This document shows, in pieces, positions 36,188 to 43,721 of a stretch of DNA of 64,000 bases. Source of the DNA: Ch67 sp041395845 (GTDB taxonomy: Bacteria; Pseudomonadota; Gammaproteobacteria; Pseudomonadales; Ketobacteraceae). The number at the start of each line of letters is the position of its first letter. Within the stretch, counting starts at the first letter, position 1. The stretch lies in assembly GCA_041395845.1 (NCBI GenBank), contig JAWKZS010000001.1, forward strand, positions 186,001 through 250,000, in the 5' to 3' direction. The translations under genes were made by a program, and so were the position numbers. The notes beneath the pieces were generated by a model that saw only the letters and a program-made list of their open reading frames with translations, was not told the origin of the DNA and ran no database searches.

Positions 36188-37429
36188 ATGACAACTCCGG
36201 TGAACCCGCAACTCGTTCCGCTGACCCGCGTTGGCGATCCCGATCGCCCCGGCATGAAACCGGTGCGCACGGTTTTCAAATGGATTTACGGCAGTGATCC
36301 TCATCCCACTGCCGGCCAGATGCAGACCATCCGCCAGCACATGCAGATGGGTGACAGGTTGGCCGACGGCGTGGTAGCCATGTACAAGTCGCTGCCGCCA
36401 GGTCAGGGCCGCAAGCTGCTGGACCAGGCGCTGGAGCAGGGCATCGAGAGTGTCGACAATCCGCCCCAGGCTCTGGTGGACCTGTTCGCCCAGATCGACT
36501 GCGAACCGATCTGGCTGGACCGCGACAAGATCAAGCTGGCTTGTGATGTATCCCGCCGCCTGGGCCCCTGGGGCGAGCTGGTGTTGCGCAACATGTCGCT
36601 GATGGGTGGCTATCTGGGCGCCGCTGCCGCCAAGCCGCTGGTATTCACCGGCCAGCTGGATCGCATGACGCCACGGCGACTGGTGGAAACCGGCAAATTC
36701 TGGATGGATGTCACCACCAAGGGTGGACTGGAACGCCACGAGGAAGGTTTCAAAAGCGCTATCCGCGTGCGCATGATGCATGCCCAGGTGCGCTCGATGC
36801 TGCTGCAGTCCGGCAAATGGAACATGGCATGGGGTTATCCGCTCAACCAGTGGGACTCCATGGCCACCATTCTGGAATTCTCGGCGATTTTCCTCACCGG
36901 TCTGCGCGCTATCGGCTTCCTGTTCAGCAAGCGCGAGCGCGAAGCGGTGATGCATCTGTGGCGCTACATCGGCTACCTGATGGGCGTCGAAGAACGCATT
37001 CTGCCTGCCAGTGAAGACGACGCCATGCGCGCGCTGTATCAGATCATCGCCACCATCTGCGAAGCCGATGACGATTCCCGTCAGCTGGGTCAGGCACTGG
37101 CAGAGTCACCGCTGCAGTTCGCTTCCGATCATTGGCTGAGTCAACGGCTGGCACGGGTCGAGCGCACGCTGCGTATTGGTTACACCCGCTACATTCTGGG
37201 GGATGAATCCGGCGACAAACTCGGCCTGCCACGTACCGCAGCGAAATATTTCTGGCCGGCGCAGATGCCGTTGCGCATGGGCAGCGAAATCCTGCGGATG
37301 ACGGTGCCCGGCCTCAACCGTGCGCTAGTGAAATTCGGTGAGAAGACCGCGAAAAGCCAGTTCCCGCAACAGGTCAGCCAGACCAAGGCGGACACCACCT
37401 TCACGCCGGTTTCACAGCTGGCGCGCTGA
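36188..37429 (+). CDS. MpaB/Lcp-family (DUF2236) oxygenase
   Basis: Member of the heme-dependent oxygenase family that includes latex-clearing protein (Lcp) and fungal MpaB. 413 residues from ATG 36188, mainly helical, no signal peptide. The family signature IRVRMMHAQVRSML (the His being the likely heme ligand) and GYPLNQWDSMATILEFS are clear, as is YLMGVEERILPASEDD. Lcp cleaves polyisoprene; other members act on unsaturated lipids, so substrate is open. A terminator follows, then a multiheme cytochrome that resembles the other rubber-oxygenase family, RoxA. Confidence 0.87.
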   Translation: MTTPVNPQLVPLTRVGDPDRPGMKPVRTVFKWIYGSDPHPTAGQMQTIRQHMQMGDRLADGVVAMYKSLPPGQGRKLLDQALEQGIESVDNPPQALVDLFAQIDCEPIWLDRDKIKLACDVSRRLGPWGELVLRNMSLMGGYLGAAAAKPLVFTGQLDRMTPRRLVETGKFWMDVTTKGGLERHEEGFKSAIRVRMMHAQVRSMLLQSGKWNMAWGYPLNQWDSMATILEFSAIFLTGLRAIGFLFSKREREAVMHLWRYIGYLMGVEERILPASEDDAMRALYQIIATICEADDDSRQLGQALAESPLQFASDHWLSQRLARVERTLRIGYTRYILGDESGDKLGLPRTAAKYFWPAQMPLRMGSEILRMTVPGLNRALVKFGEKTAKSQFPQQVSQTKADTTFTPVSQLAR

Positions 37430-37441
37430 TCGCGATAAGCG

Positions 37442-37493
37442 AAAACGCCGGGGCTGCAACGCTGTACGCATGTTTCAGTCCCGGCGTTTTTTT
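37442..37493 (+). terminator. Intrinsic terminator after the MpaB-family gene
   Basis: AAAACGCCGGG (37442-37452) pairs with CCCGGCGTTTT (37480-37490), followed by a T-run to 37493. The loop is 27 bases. Confidence 0.8.
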
Positions 37494-37630
37494 GTGTGCA
37501 AAATATTCCGCTGGTGCTTTTTCTCGGCACATTTTTATTCAGATCGCGGTTCACCTTGCAGATCGCGACAACCCTGCCGATCTGCCACCCGCTTTGCTTT
37601 GACTTGTTCAAACTGGCCAACCAGAATCCA

Positions 37631-37644
37631 TGACCAATTGGTCA
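37631..37644. promoter_or_regulatory. Operator-like palindrome before the cytochrome gene
   Basis: TGACCAATTGGTCA, a perfect 14-base palindrome lying at the predicted transcription start downstream of TTGACT-N17-CAGAAT. The ATTGGT/ACCAAT core is reminiscent of GntR-family operators. No regulator gene is adjacent. Confidence 0.45.
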
Positions 37645-37761
37645 CGCCCGCAGTCCGGCCCCAATGGGAACCGGCGCTGGCAGGAGCAAAGGCTTCGCCT
37701 GCTGTTCGCATTTCCTGCTCGATGTTCGCCGCACAACAACAAGAACACATGGAGCATCGCC

Positions 37762-40176
37762 ATGACATCCAGAGCCTTCTGGTTGCCGTCGCTGCTGGCC
37801 GGCATTCTGCTGTTGCCCGGCTGTGGCGGCGGCAGCACATCGTCCGACAGTAGCACCGACACTGAACGCAACCTCGACACCAGCGCACGCGATACGACAG
37901 CCAGCACCAGCTTCGACGAACGCGCGTTTTTCGATTCGCACATCGCACCACATCTGTCCTTCTGCACGACCTGCCACATTGCCGGTGGACTCGCCGACAC
38001 CGACGAAGGACGCGGCCTGCTGCTGTCAGCCAATAGCAGTGACCATTACGAGCAGTTTTACGATGCGTGGGATCAACTTGGTCGCGGCATTGCCGGCAAT
38101 CCGTTGCTGGTCGAAAATGCCGATCCGGCGGAACCCCACAGCGGCGGCAAAAGCTGGCCGGTGGGCAGCGATGTCTATCGCGATGTCTCACAGCTGTTCA
38201 CCTGCTGGGATGATCCAACTGCATGCGCGGATGAAGAGCCACCCGCGGAACCGCCGGTGATATCGGATCAGCCGTTACTCGAAATGGGGCCAGTGAAACC
38301 CGCGATCGTGGCCGGTTGCGAGGGCCAAGCGGATGACACCCCGGTGCCACTCGATCCGCGCTCACTGGTGGTGGAAGGCATCAACCAGCCGGGCACTGCT
38401 GTGCAGTTCAATGCGTACTGGATCGACGTGCACAATCCGTTGCCGCCCTATCGTCCGCACAACCTGCAGAAGGCGCAAACCTGCGGTGAATGGCGCGAGC
38501 AGGTGGCCCGTGGCCGCCACTTCCTGGAATCCACCTCGTATTTTCTCGCCGGCAATCGCGTGCTCACCCCCCGTGTCTATCGCAACCTGTGGCGCTCCTG
38601 GGGATTGCGCGAGCGCCCCGCAAATTTCGATGATGAAGTGCTGAAACGCTACGGCCTGTTCCGCGCCGATTTCCGTAATCCGTATCCACTGGAAGGTGAA
38701 GATCCGAACCTGACGGACGGCGGTAGCGGCCAGTTGCCCATGGGATTGACCATGGTGAAAAATTTCGACGGCCGCTATACCGGTGAACTCACCGTAGGCT
38801 GCTCGTTCTGTCACGATTCGCGTCTGGGCACCGATGAAGAAGGCCAGCAGTTCCACTGGGGCCGCGGCAACAACTTTTTTGATATCGGCGTGTTCGTCAA
38901 TGATGCCGCCAAACGCATCATCGGCATCCCCGCGATCGTGCCGTTTCCGTTCGGTTCCAACGCGGGTGCTTCCAATGCGTTGGGCGTGATTGATTTTCTG
39001 TTTGTCGGTTTCGATGCGCAGACACTCGCCATCAATCCGGGCGTGGAATTGTTCCCGAGCCACGGTTCCGCCGGCCAGGTGAAAACGCCCAACTGGTGGA
39101 GCCGGGCCTGGATGACGCGGCTGTTCCATGGTGCGCTGAGTTCGGACAATGTGCGTTCCACCATGGCACTGGAAGTGGCAAGTCTCTCGCTCACCGGTGC
39201 GCAGCGACGCGCGCTGGAACCGGAATTCGAAGCGGTGGATGCGTTCATGACATCGCTGACCACGCCACCCTATCCCTACCCGGACCAGATCAATCTGCCG
39301 CTGGCGGAAGCCGGTGCGGTGCTGTTCCACACCAAGGATCTGTGGGCCAGCGACGCCAACGCGGACATTCCCAAACCACCGGGCAACGGCTCCTGCGCCA
39401 GCTGTCACGGTGTGTATTCGCCACGCTATGCGGCTGATCAGGCCATGCTGCCCGACCCGCGACTGAAAGGCATCGCTGGCGTAAATACACCACTCGACAT
39501 CATTCGCACCGATCCGGAGCGCACCAACGTGATGTCGGCGCCAATGAAAGTGGCGTGGAATACCTCGTGGTGGTCGTATGTGGAACTGCATCCCGACTGG
39601 ACCGGCGATGATGGCAACACCTTCGACCGCCTGCGTCACGATCTGGCCGGTGGCGGTGAACTGCCGGAAGGCCCCAACCGCTGGGACGAGATGGTGGGCT
39701 ACAACGCGCCATCGCTGTACGGTGCCTGGGCCGCCGCGCCCTACTTCCATAACGGCAGCATTCCCACGATCTGGCATGTGCTGAAACCCTCGGAGCGCCC
39801 GGCTATCTGGCAACCCCCACAAACCGAACCCGTGGCACCTGGCTTCAATTCCGCCATGGATTCCAGCCTTGCGGCCTATGATTTCGATCGCCTCGGCTGG
39901 AAATACGACGAGATTCCCTGTCGGCCCGGCACCGAAAAATACAACTGCAATCCGATGAATTTCTTCGACCGGATACTCAGCCTGATCGCCAACCGCTGGG
40001 GCGACAAAACCTGGCTCGCCTATCAGGTGATGCCGCCGTTGACGCAAGCTGATGTCGTCGAACGCCGTATCTTCAACAGTCATGAATTCAGTCGCGGCAA
40101 TGAGGGTCACGACTTCACTGAAATGCTGTCGGATCAGGAGCGCTATGCGTTGATTGAATACATGAAGACGTTGTAA
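37762..40176 (+). CDS. Multiheme c-type cytochrome lipoprotein, RoxA/di-heme peroxidase-like
   Basis: Start at 37762 (MTSRAFWLP) with TGGAG upstream gives 804 residues. Lipobox LPGC (Cys21) indicates a lipid-anchored periplasmic or surface protein. Three heme c motifs: CTTCH (68-72), CSFCH (347-351), CASCH (545-549). The first lies in a separate small N-terminal cytochrome module; the other two belong to a MauG/RoxA-type di-heme domain with the segment YFHNGSIPTIWHVLKPSERP near the C-terminus, typical of RoxA-like oxygenases and related peroxidases. Substrate unknown. Oxidation or cleavage of a hydrophobic polymer or lipid is an inference from family likeness and the MpaB-family neighbour. 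Confidence 0.85.
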   Translation: MTSRAFWLPSLLAGILLLPGCGGGSTSSDSSTDTERNLDTSARDTTASTSFDERAFFDSHIAPHLSFCTTCHIAGGLADTDEGRGLLLSANSSDHYEQFYDAWDQLGRGIAGNPLLVENADPAEPHSGGKSWPVGSDVYRDVSQLFTCWDDPTACADEEPPAEPPVISDQPLLEMGPVKPAIVAGCEGQADDTPVPLDPRSLVVEGINQPGTAVQFNAYWIDVHNPLPPYRPHNLQKAQTCGEWREQVARGRHFLESTSYFLAGNRVLTPRVYRNLWRSWGLRERPANFDDEVLKRYGLFRADFRNPYPLEGEDPNLTDGGSGQLPMGLTMVKNFDGRYTGELTVGCSFCHDSRLGTDEEGQQFHWGRGNNFFDIGVFVNDAAKRIIGIPAIVPFPFGSNAGASNALGVIDFLFVGFDAQTLAINPGVELFPSHGSAGQVKTPNWWSRAWMTRLFHGALSSDNVRSTMALEVASLSLTGAQRRALEPEFEAVDAFMTSLTTPPYPYPDQINLPLAEAGAVLFHTKDLWASDANADIPKPPGNGSCASCHGVYSPRYAADQAMLPDPRLKGIAGVNTPLDIIRTDPERTNVMSAPMKVAWNTSWWSYVELHPDWTGDDGNTFDRLRHDLAGGGELPEGPNRWDEMVGYNAPSLYGAWAAAPYFHNGSIPTIWHVLKPSERPAIWQPPQTEPVAPGFNSAMDSSLAAYDFDRLGWKYDEIPCRPGTEKYNCNPMNFFDRILSLIANRWGDKTWLAYQVMPPLTQADVVERRIFNSHEFSRGNEGHDFTEMLSDQERYALIEYMKTL

Positions 40177-40188
40177 CAGTGCAGGCTG

Positions 40189-40213
40189 TCCCGGATGGTG
40201 ATGCCATCCGGGA
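40189..40213. repeat. Small inverted repeat after the cytochrome gene
   Basis: TCCCGGATGG (40189-40198) pairs with CCATCCGGGA (40204-40213), five-base loop. It may act as a terminator for the cytochrome gene but has no T-run. Confidence 0.4.
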
Positions 40214-40281
40214 TGGCCTCATCAATGGACAAAATCTCCCGGATACCGGACGATGGCATTTTCGGAATCCGGATACATTGC

Positions 40282-41124
40282 ATGACCTTCACCACACTGA
40301 TTCAACCTGCCGACTTACAGACCCTTGTCGATAACAATGCGGTGTGTCTGATCGACTGTCGTCATGATCTTGCCAATCCCGATGCCGGGCGCCACGCCTA
40401 TGCTGAAGGCCATCTGCCCGCCGCGCATTTTCTGCATCTGGATAAGGATCTGTCCGGCGAAAAAAACGGACGCAATGGCCGTCATCCGCTGCCGAATCCC
40501 GCGCAGCTTGCTGCCCGGCTCGGTATGCTTGGCATCCGCGGAGGCATGCAGGTCGTCGCTTATGATGACAGCGGTGGGATGTTTGCCGCACGCCTGTGGT
40601 GGCTGCTGCGCTGGCTGGGTCATCCGCAGGTGGCAGTGCTGGACGGCGGTATGTCCGCCTGGCGCGGCGCAGGTTTGCCGCTGACGCAGGACATTCCTGC
40701 GAAAAATCCCCTGGATTTTCTGTATCGCATCAGTCTGCCAACCGTCAGTGCCGACGACGTGCTGCAATCACTGTCGTCTTCCGATAGTGTGCTGATCGAT
40801 GCGCGGGCCCCAGACCGTTTTCGTGGTGAAAATGAAACCCTGGACCCGGTGGCCGGGCATATTCCCGGGGCGCTGAACCGTTTCTTTCGCGACAATCTTG
40901 CGGCAGATGGCCGTTTCAAACCAGCCGCACAGTTGCGCGCTGAATTCGCTGAACTGCTGCAGCACCGGCAGGATCGTCGCATCATCCAGCAATGCGGTTC
41001 CGGCGTTACGGCCTGCCATAATCTGCTGGCGATGGAAATTGCCGGACTCAGTGGATCGATCCTGTATCCGGGGTCGTGGAGTGAGTGGTGCAGCGATCCA
41101 GACCGGCCGATGATCACTGGCTGA
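40282..41124 (+). CDS. sseA: 3-mercaptopyruvate/thiosulfate sulfurtransferase
   Basis: Two-domain rhodanese of 280 residues from ATG 40282. The N-terminal inactive domain carries VCLIDCRHDL and YDDSGGMFAARLWWLLRWLG; the C-terminal domain holds the catalytic loop CGSGVTAC (Cys238). CGSGVT is the mercaptopyruvate-type loop, as opposed to CRKGVT of thiosulfate sulfurtransferases. The frame is open upstream to 40195 but that part overlaps an inverted repeat and is not family-like. Confidence 0.92.
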   Translation: MTFTTLIQPADLQTLVDNNAVCLIDCRHDLANPDAGRHAYAEGHLPAAHFLHLDKDLSGEKNGRNGRHPLPNPAQLAARLGMLGIRGGMQVVAYDDSGGMFAARLWWLLRWLGHPQVAVLDGGMSAWRGAGLPLTQDIPAKNPLDFLYRISLPTVSADDVLQSLSSSDSVLIDARAPDRFRGENETLDPVAGHIPGALNRFFRDNLAADGRFKPAAQLRAEFAELLQHRQDRRIIQQCGSGVTACHNLLAMEIAGLSGSILYPGSWSEWCSDPDRPMITG

Positions 41125-41130
41125 CGGGGA

Positions 41131-42621
41131 TTATTTGCGGGCGTTTTTCGCCAGAATGTCACGCCGACTTTCTATACCCATCTTGCCGTACAGATTGCGG
41201 ATGTGGACTTTCAGGGTGTTGAGCGAAATCTGTAGCTGACGGGCAATATCCTTGTTGGAAAGGCCCTGCTCGATGAGTTCGAGTACCGTTTTTTCCTGCC
41301 GGGTGAGCGGTTCGATCAGCGACGCGGAATCCGGATAGCTTTCATCGCTGTCTACGTCATCCGCCGACGTCATGTTCGACTGTCGCGGCAAAGCGCTACG
41401 CTGTGCCGCTGGCAACTGCTCCAGCCACTGCTGCCACTGATCCGCCGGCGCGGTGTCCTGCTGGGCATACTGTTGCAGCATCTGCACCGCAGCTGGCCAA
41501 CGCTGCCAGTGCAGTGCGACATCCACCGCTTCTTTCCAGTCACCATTCTGCTCCAGCCATTGCACTGCCGATGCCACCGCATCCTGCTGCAATGCCGTGT
41601 CCCATTGCGCCAGCCGCTGCAACAGAAACTGGCGGAACAGATCATGATAGCGAAACCAGGTGCGGTGATTGTCCAGCGGCACCAGAAACAGATTCAGGGT
41701 TTCGAGTTCCAGCAGCATCAACTGGCTGTCACTACGGGCGACGATGGCATTGCACAGACCGGCGCAAAAACGTTTCACTACTGCGGTCTGCAGCAGGAAT
41801 GACTGCAGCTGACCTGGCAACGCTGCAAACACCTCGTTGAGCAGGTAATCGGCGATGTGTTTATCCAGTCCGGGTGCCATCAGCAACCCCTGCACATCCA
41901 GCGGATTGCGTTGCAGCGATAATGCCGCCAAATGCAGCCCGGCGATCCAGCCTTCGGTGCGATCGCACAGGGAATCAATCAGCGGCAACACCGCCTCGGC
42001 ATCCACGATGTTCGCGAAAAAGTCGCGACACTCGTCGTGACTGAAGCGCAGTTCCTGAATGCCCAGCTGCAGCAACTGACCACTGGCACGCCGGCGCGCC
42101 AGCTGCAGATCCGGTTCACTGCGCGCTGTAATGACCACACGGATACAGCCGGGCAAATGGTCCAGCAGCAGATTGAACAGCTGCAGCAAACGATGATTGT
42201 GCAACACATGAAAATCGTCGAGCACCAGGGTCAGAGGATCGCGGGCCCGGTTGTTGATGCTGAAGGCGTCCAGATCATTGAGCACGGTAATCAGCACCTG
42301 CTGATAATCCGGCGTGGCATCGGCCAGCAACAGTTGTTCGGCTTCCTTGCCCAGATCCGGCACCATCTGTTGCAGCGCTGTCAGCAGATAGTGCCAGAAC
42401 ACGGGAATCACGTTGTGTTCCGGCCCCAGGGTGAGCCAGGCAAAAGTCTGGGGATGGGCGTGCAGCCACTGGCTGATCAGCGTGGTTTTGCCGTAACCGG
42501 CCGGCGCTGTCACCACCACGACACTGCCGCCAGCACTGCGCTGCAACTGTTGCAGCAGAACATCGCGCCGGACGACACCGGCGCGCAGGGGCGGAAGATA
42601 AAAACGGGTTTTCAGCAGCAT
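41131..42621 (-). CDS. MalT-like LuxR-family regulator without the TPR sensor region
   Basis: Signal-transduction ATPase (STAND) with a LuxR DNA-binding domain. 496 residues: NTPase domain with Walker A APAGYGKTTL (about 39-48) and Walker B LTLVLDDFHVL, a winged-helix/helical region, and a C-terminal LuxR HTH (about 430-490; LTRQEKTVLELIEQGLSNKDIARQL). MalT-type proteins are about 900 residues; here the large TPR-like sensor region before the HTH is almost gone, replaced by a short Gln-rich linker. Target genes unknown; the neighbours sseA and pip show no obvious link. Confidence 0.88.
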   Translation of the reverse strand: MLLKTRFYLPPLRAGVVRRDVLLQQLQRSAGGSVVVVTAPAGYGKTTLISQWLHAHPQTFAWLTLGPEHNVIPVFWHYLLTALQQMVPDLGKEAEQLLLADATPDYQQVLITVLNDLDAFSINNRARDPLTLVLDDFHVLHNHRLLQLFNLLLDHLPGCIRVVITARSEPDLQLARRRASGQLLQLGIQELRFSHDECRDFFANIVDAEAVLPLIDSLCDRTEGWIAGLHLAALSLQRNPLDVQGLLMAPGLDKHIADYLLNEVFAALPGQLQSFLLQTAVVKRFCAGLCNAIVARSDSQLMLLELETLNLFLVPLDNHRTWFRYHDLFRQFLLQRLAQWDTALQQDAVASAVQWLEQNGDWKEAVDVALHWQRWPAAVQMLQQYAQQDTAPADQWQQWLEQLPAAQRSALPRQSNMTSADDVDSDESYPDSASLIEPLTRQEKTVLELIEQGLSNKDIARQLQISLNTLKVHIRNLYGKMGIESRRDILAKNARK

Positions 42622-42687
42622 GGGCGCATCATCGCAGTCGTCACGCTGATTGTGACAAGGGTGTCAGCACCATGCAAACGACTGCGT

Positions 42688-43650
42688 TCAGGCCGACCGC
42701 CCCAGACTGCGGGCAAACTGGTTGGTGGCCTTCACCAGCGCATCGACATTGCCTGGCTCGAAGGCGGAATGGCCGGCATCGCGAATGATGTGCAGCTCGG
42801 ATGCGGGCCAGGCACGATGCAATGCCGTAGCGTTATCCAGCGGGCAGATCATGTCGTAGCGGCCATGCACGATAATGCCGGGAATATCGCGAATCCGCTC
42901 CATGTTGTCGAGAATCTGGTTTTCTGCCACAAAGGTCTGGTGGCGGAAATAGTGCACTTCGATCAGCGCCAGACTCAGCGCCGTGTGAGGCGAGGTGAAG
43001 TGATCCAGCACGCTGGCATTGGGGCGCAAGGTAGCGCAGCGGCCTTCCCACGCCGACCAGGCCTTCGCGGCAGCCATACGCTGCAGTTCATTCTCGCTGG
43101 ACAGCATCTGGTGATAGGCCTCGATCAGATTGTCGCGCTGCGCTTCCGGGACAGGCTTGATCAGATCTTCCCAGTAATCAGGATAAATCCGGCTGGCACC
43201 GCCTTCCTTGTAGAACCAGTCCAGATCCTGTTGCCGGCAGAGAAAAATTCCCCGCAACACCATCGCCAGCACCCGCTCAGGATGGGCCTGCGCATACAGC
43301 AGCGCCAGCGTTGAACCCCAGGAACCACCAAACAGCATCCAGCGTTCCACCTGCAACTGGGTACGGATGACTTCGATATCGTCGATCAGGGCTTGCGTGG
43401 TGTTGAATTCCAGACAGCCGTGGGGCGTAGAACGGCCACAGCCGCGCTGGTCGAACAGAATGATGCGGTATTTTTCGGGATCAAAAAAACAGCGGTGATG
43501 GCCTTCTGTACCCGAGCCAGGGCCACCGTGCAGAAACAGAACAGGAATGCCATCCGGATTACCGGATTCTTCTACGTAAAGCTGGTGCGGTGGCTGCACC
43601 GCAATGCGGTGTTCCTGATAGGGTTTGATGTCCGGATAGAGAACCTGCAT
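42688..43650 (-). CDS. pip: Proline iminopeptidase
   Basis: Alpha/beta-hydrolase of peptidase family S33 that removes N-terminal proline. 320 residues with the oxyanion segment LHGGPGSG, nucleophile elbow GGSWGS (Ser110), acid in IVHGRYDMICP, and His in RDAGHSAFEPG. RCFFDPEKYRIILFDQRGCGRSTPH is typical of the family. An inverted repeat lies directly upstream. Confidence 0.95.
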   Translation of the reverse strand: MQVLYPDIKPYQEHRIAVQPPHQLYVEESGNPDGIPVLFLHGGPGSGTEGHHRCFFDPEKYRIILFDQRGCGRSTPHGCLEFNTTQALIDDIEVIRTQLQVERWMLFGGSWGSTLALLYAQAHPERVLAMVLRGIFLCRQQDLDWFYKEGGASRIYPDYWEDLIKPVPEAQRDNLIEAYHQMLSSENELQRMAAAKAWSAWEGRCATLRPNASVLDHFTSPHTALSLALIEVHYFRHQTFVAENQILDNMERIRDIPGIIVHGRYDMICPLDNATALHRAWPASELHIIRDAGHSAFEPGNVDALVKATNQFARSLGRSA

Positions 43651-43656
43651 TGAAAT

Positions 43657-43700
43657 GCTCCCGTCGATGAATCCAATAACTTTAGTCCATCGACGGGAGC
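43657..43700. repeat. Inverted repeat between the RND pump gene and pip
   Basis: Arms 43657-43669 and 43688-43700 are perfectly complementary (13 bases, GCTCCCGTCGATG), 18-base loop. It may terminate the RND operon on the minus strand, though the following T-run is short, or regulate pip, whose ATG is seven bases further on. Confidence 0.5.
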
Positions 43701-43721
43701 GGCGTCAGCCCCTTTCCGCAA

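Larger units (their letters stand above)
37430..37761. other. Intergenic region (332 bases) between oxygenase and cytochrome genes
   Basis: It holds the terminator of the MpaB-family gene, a promoter-like pair TTGACT (37599-37604) and CAGAAT (37622-37627) with 17-base spacing, the palindrome at 37631-37644 just downstream, and about 120 bases of untranslated leader before the cytochrome ATG. The frame of the cytochrome stays open upstream to 37630 but gives an N-terminus that would bury the lipoprotein signal. Nothing else recognised. Confidence 0.6.

Noticed and set aside
38362..40110. 582-codon minus-strand open frame across the cytochrome gene
   Set aside because: The opposite strand has three heme motifs and a lipobox in frame; this reading has none.
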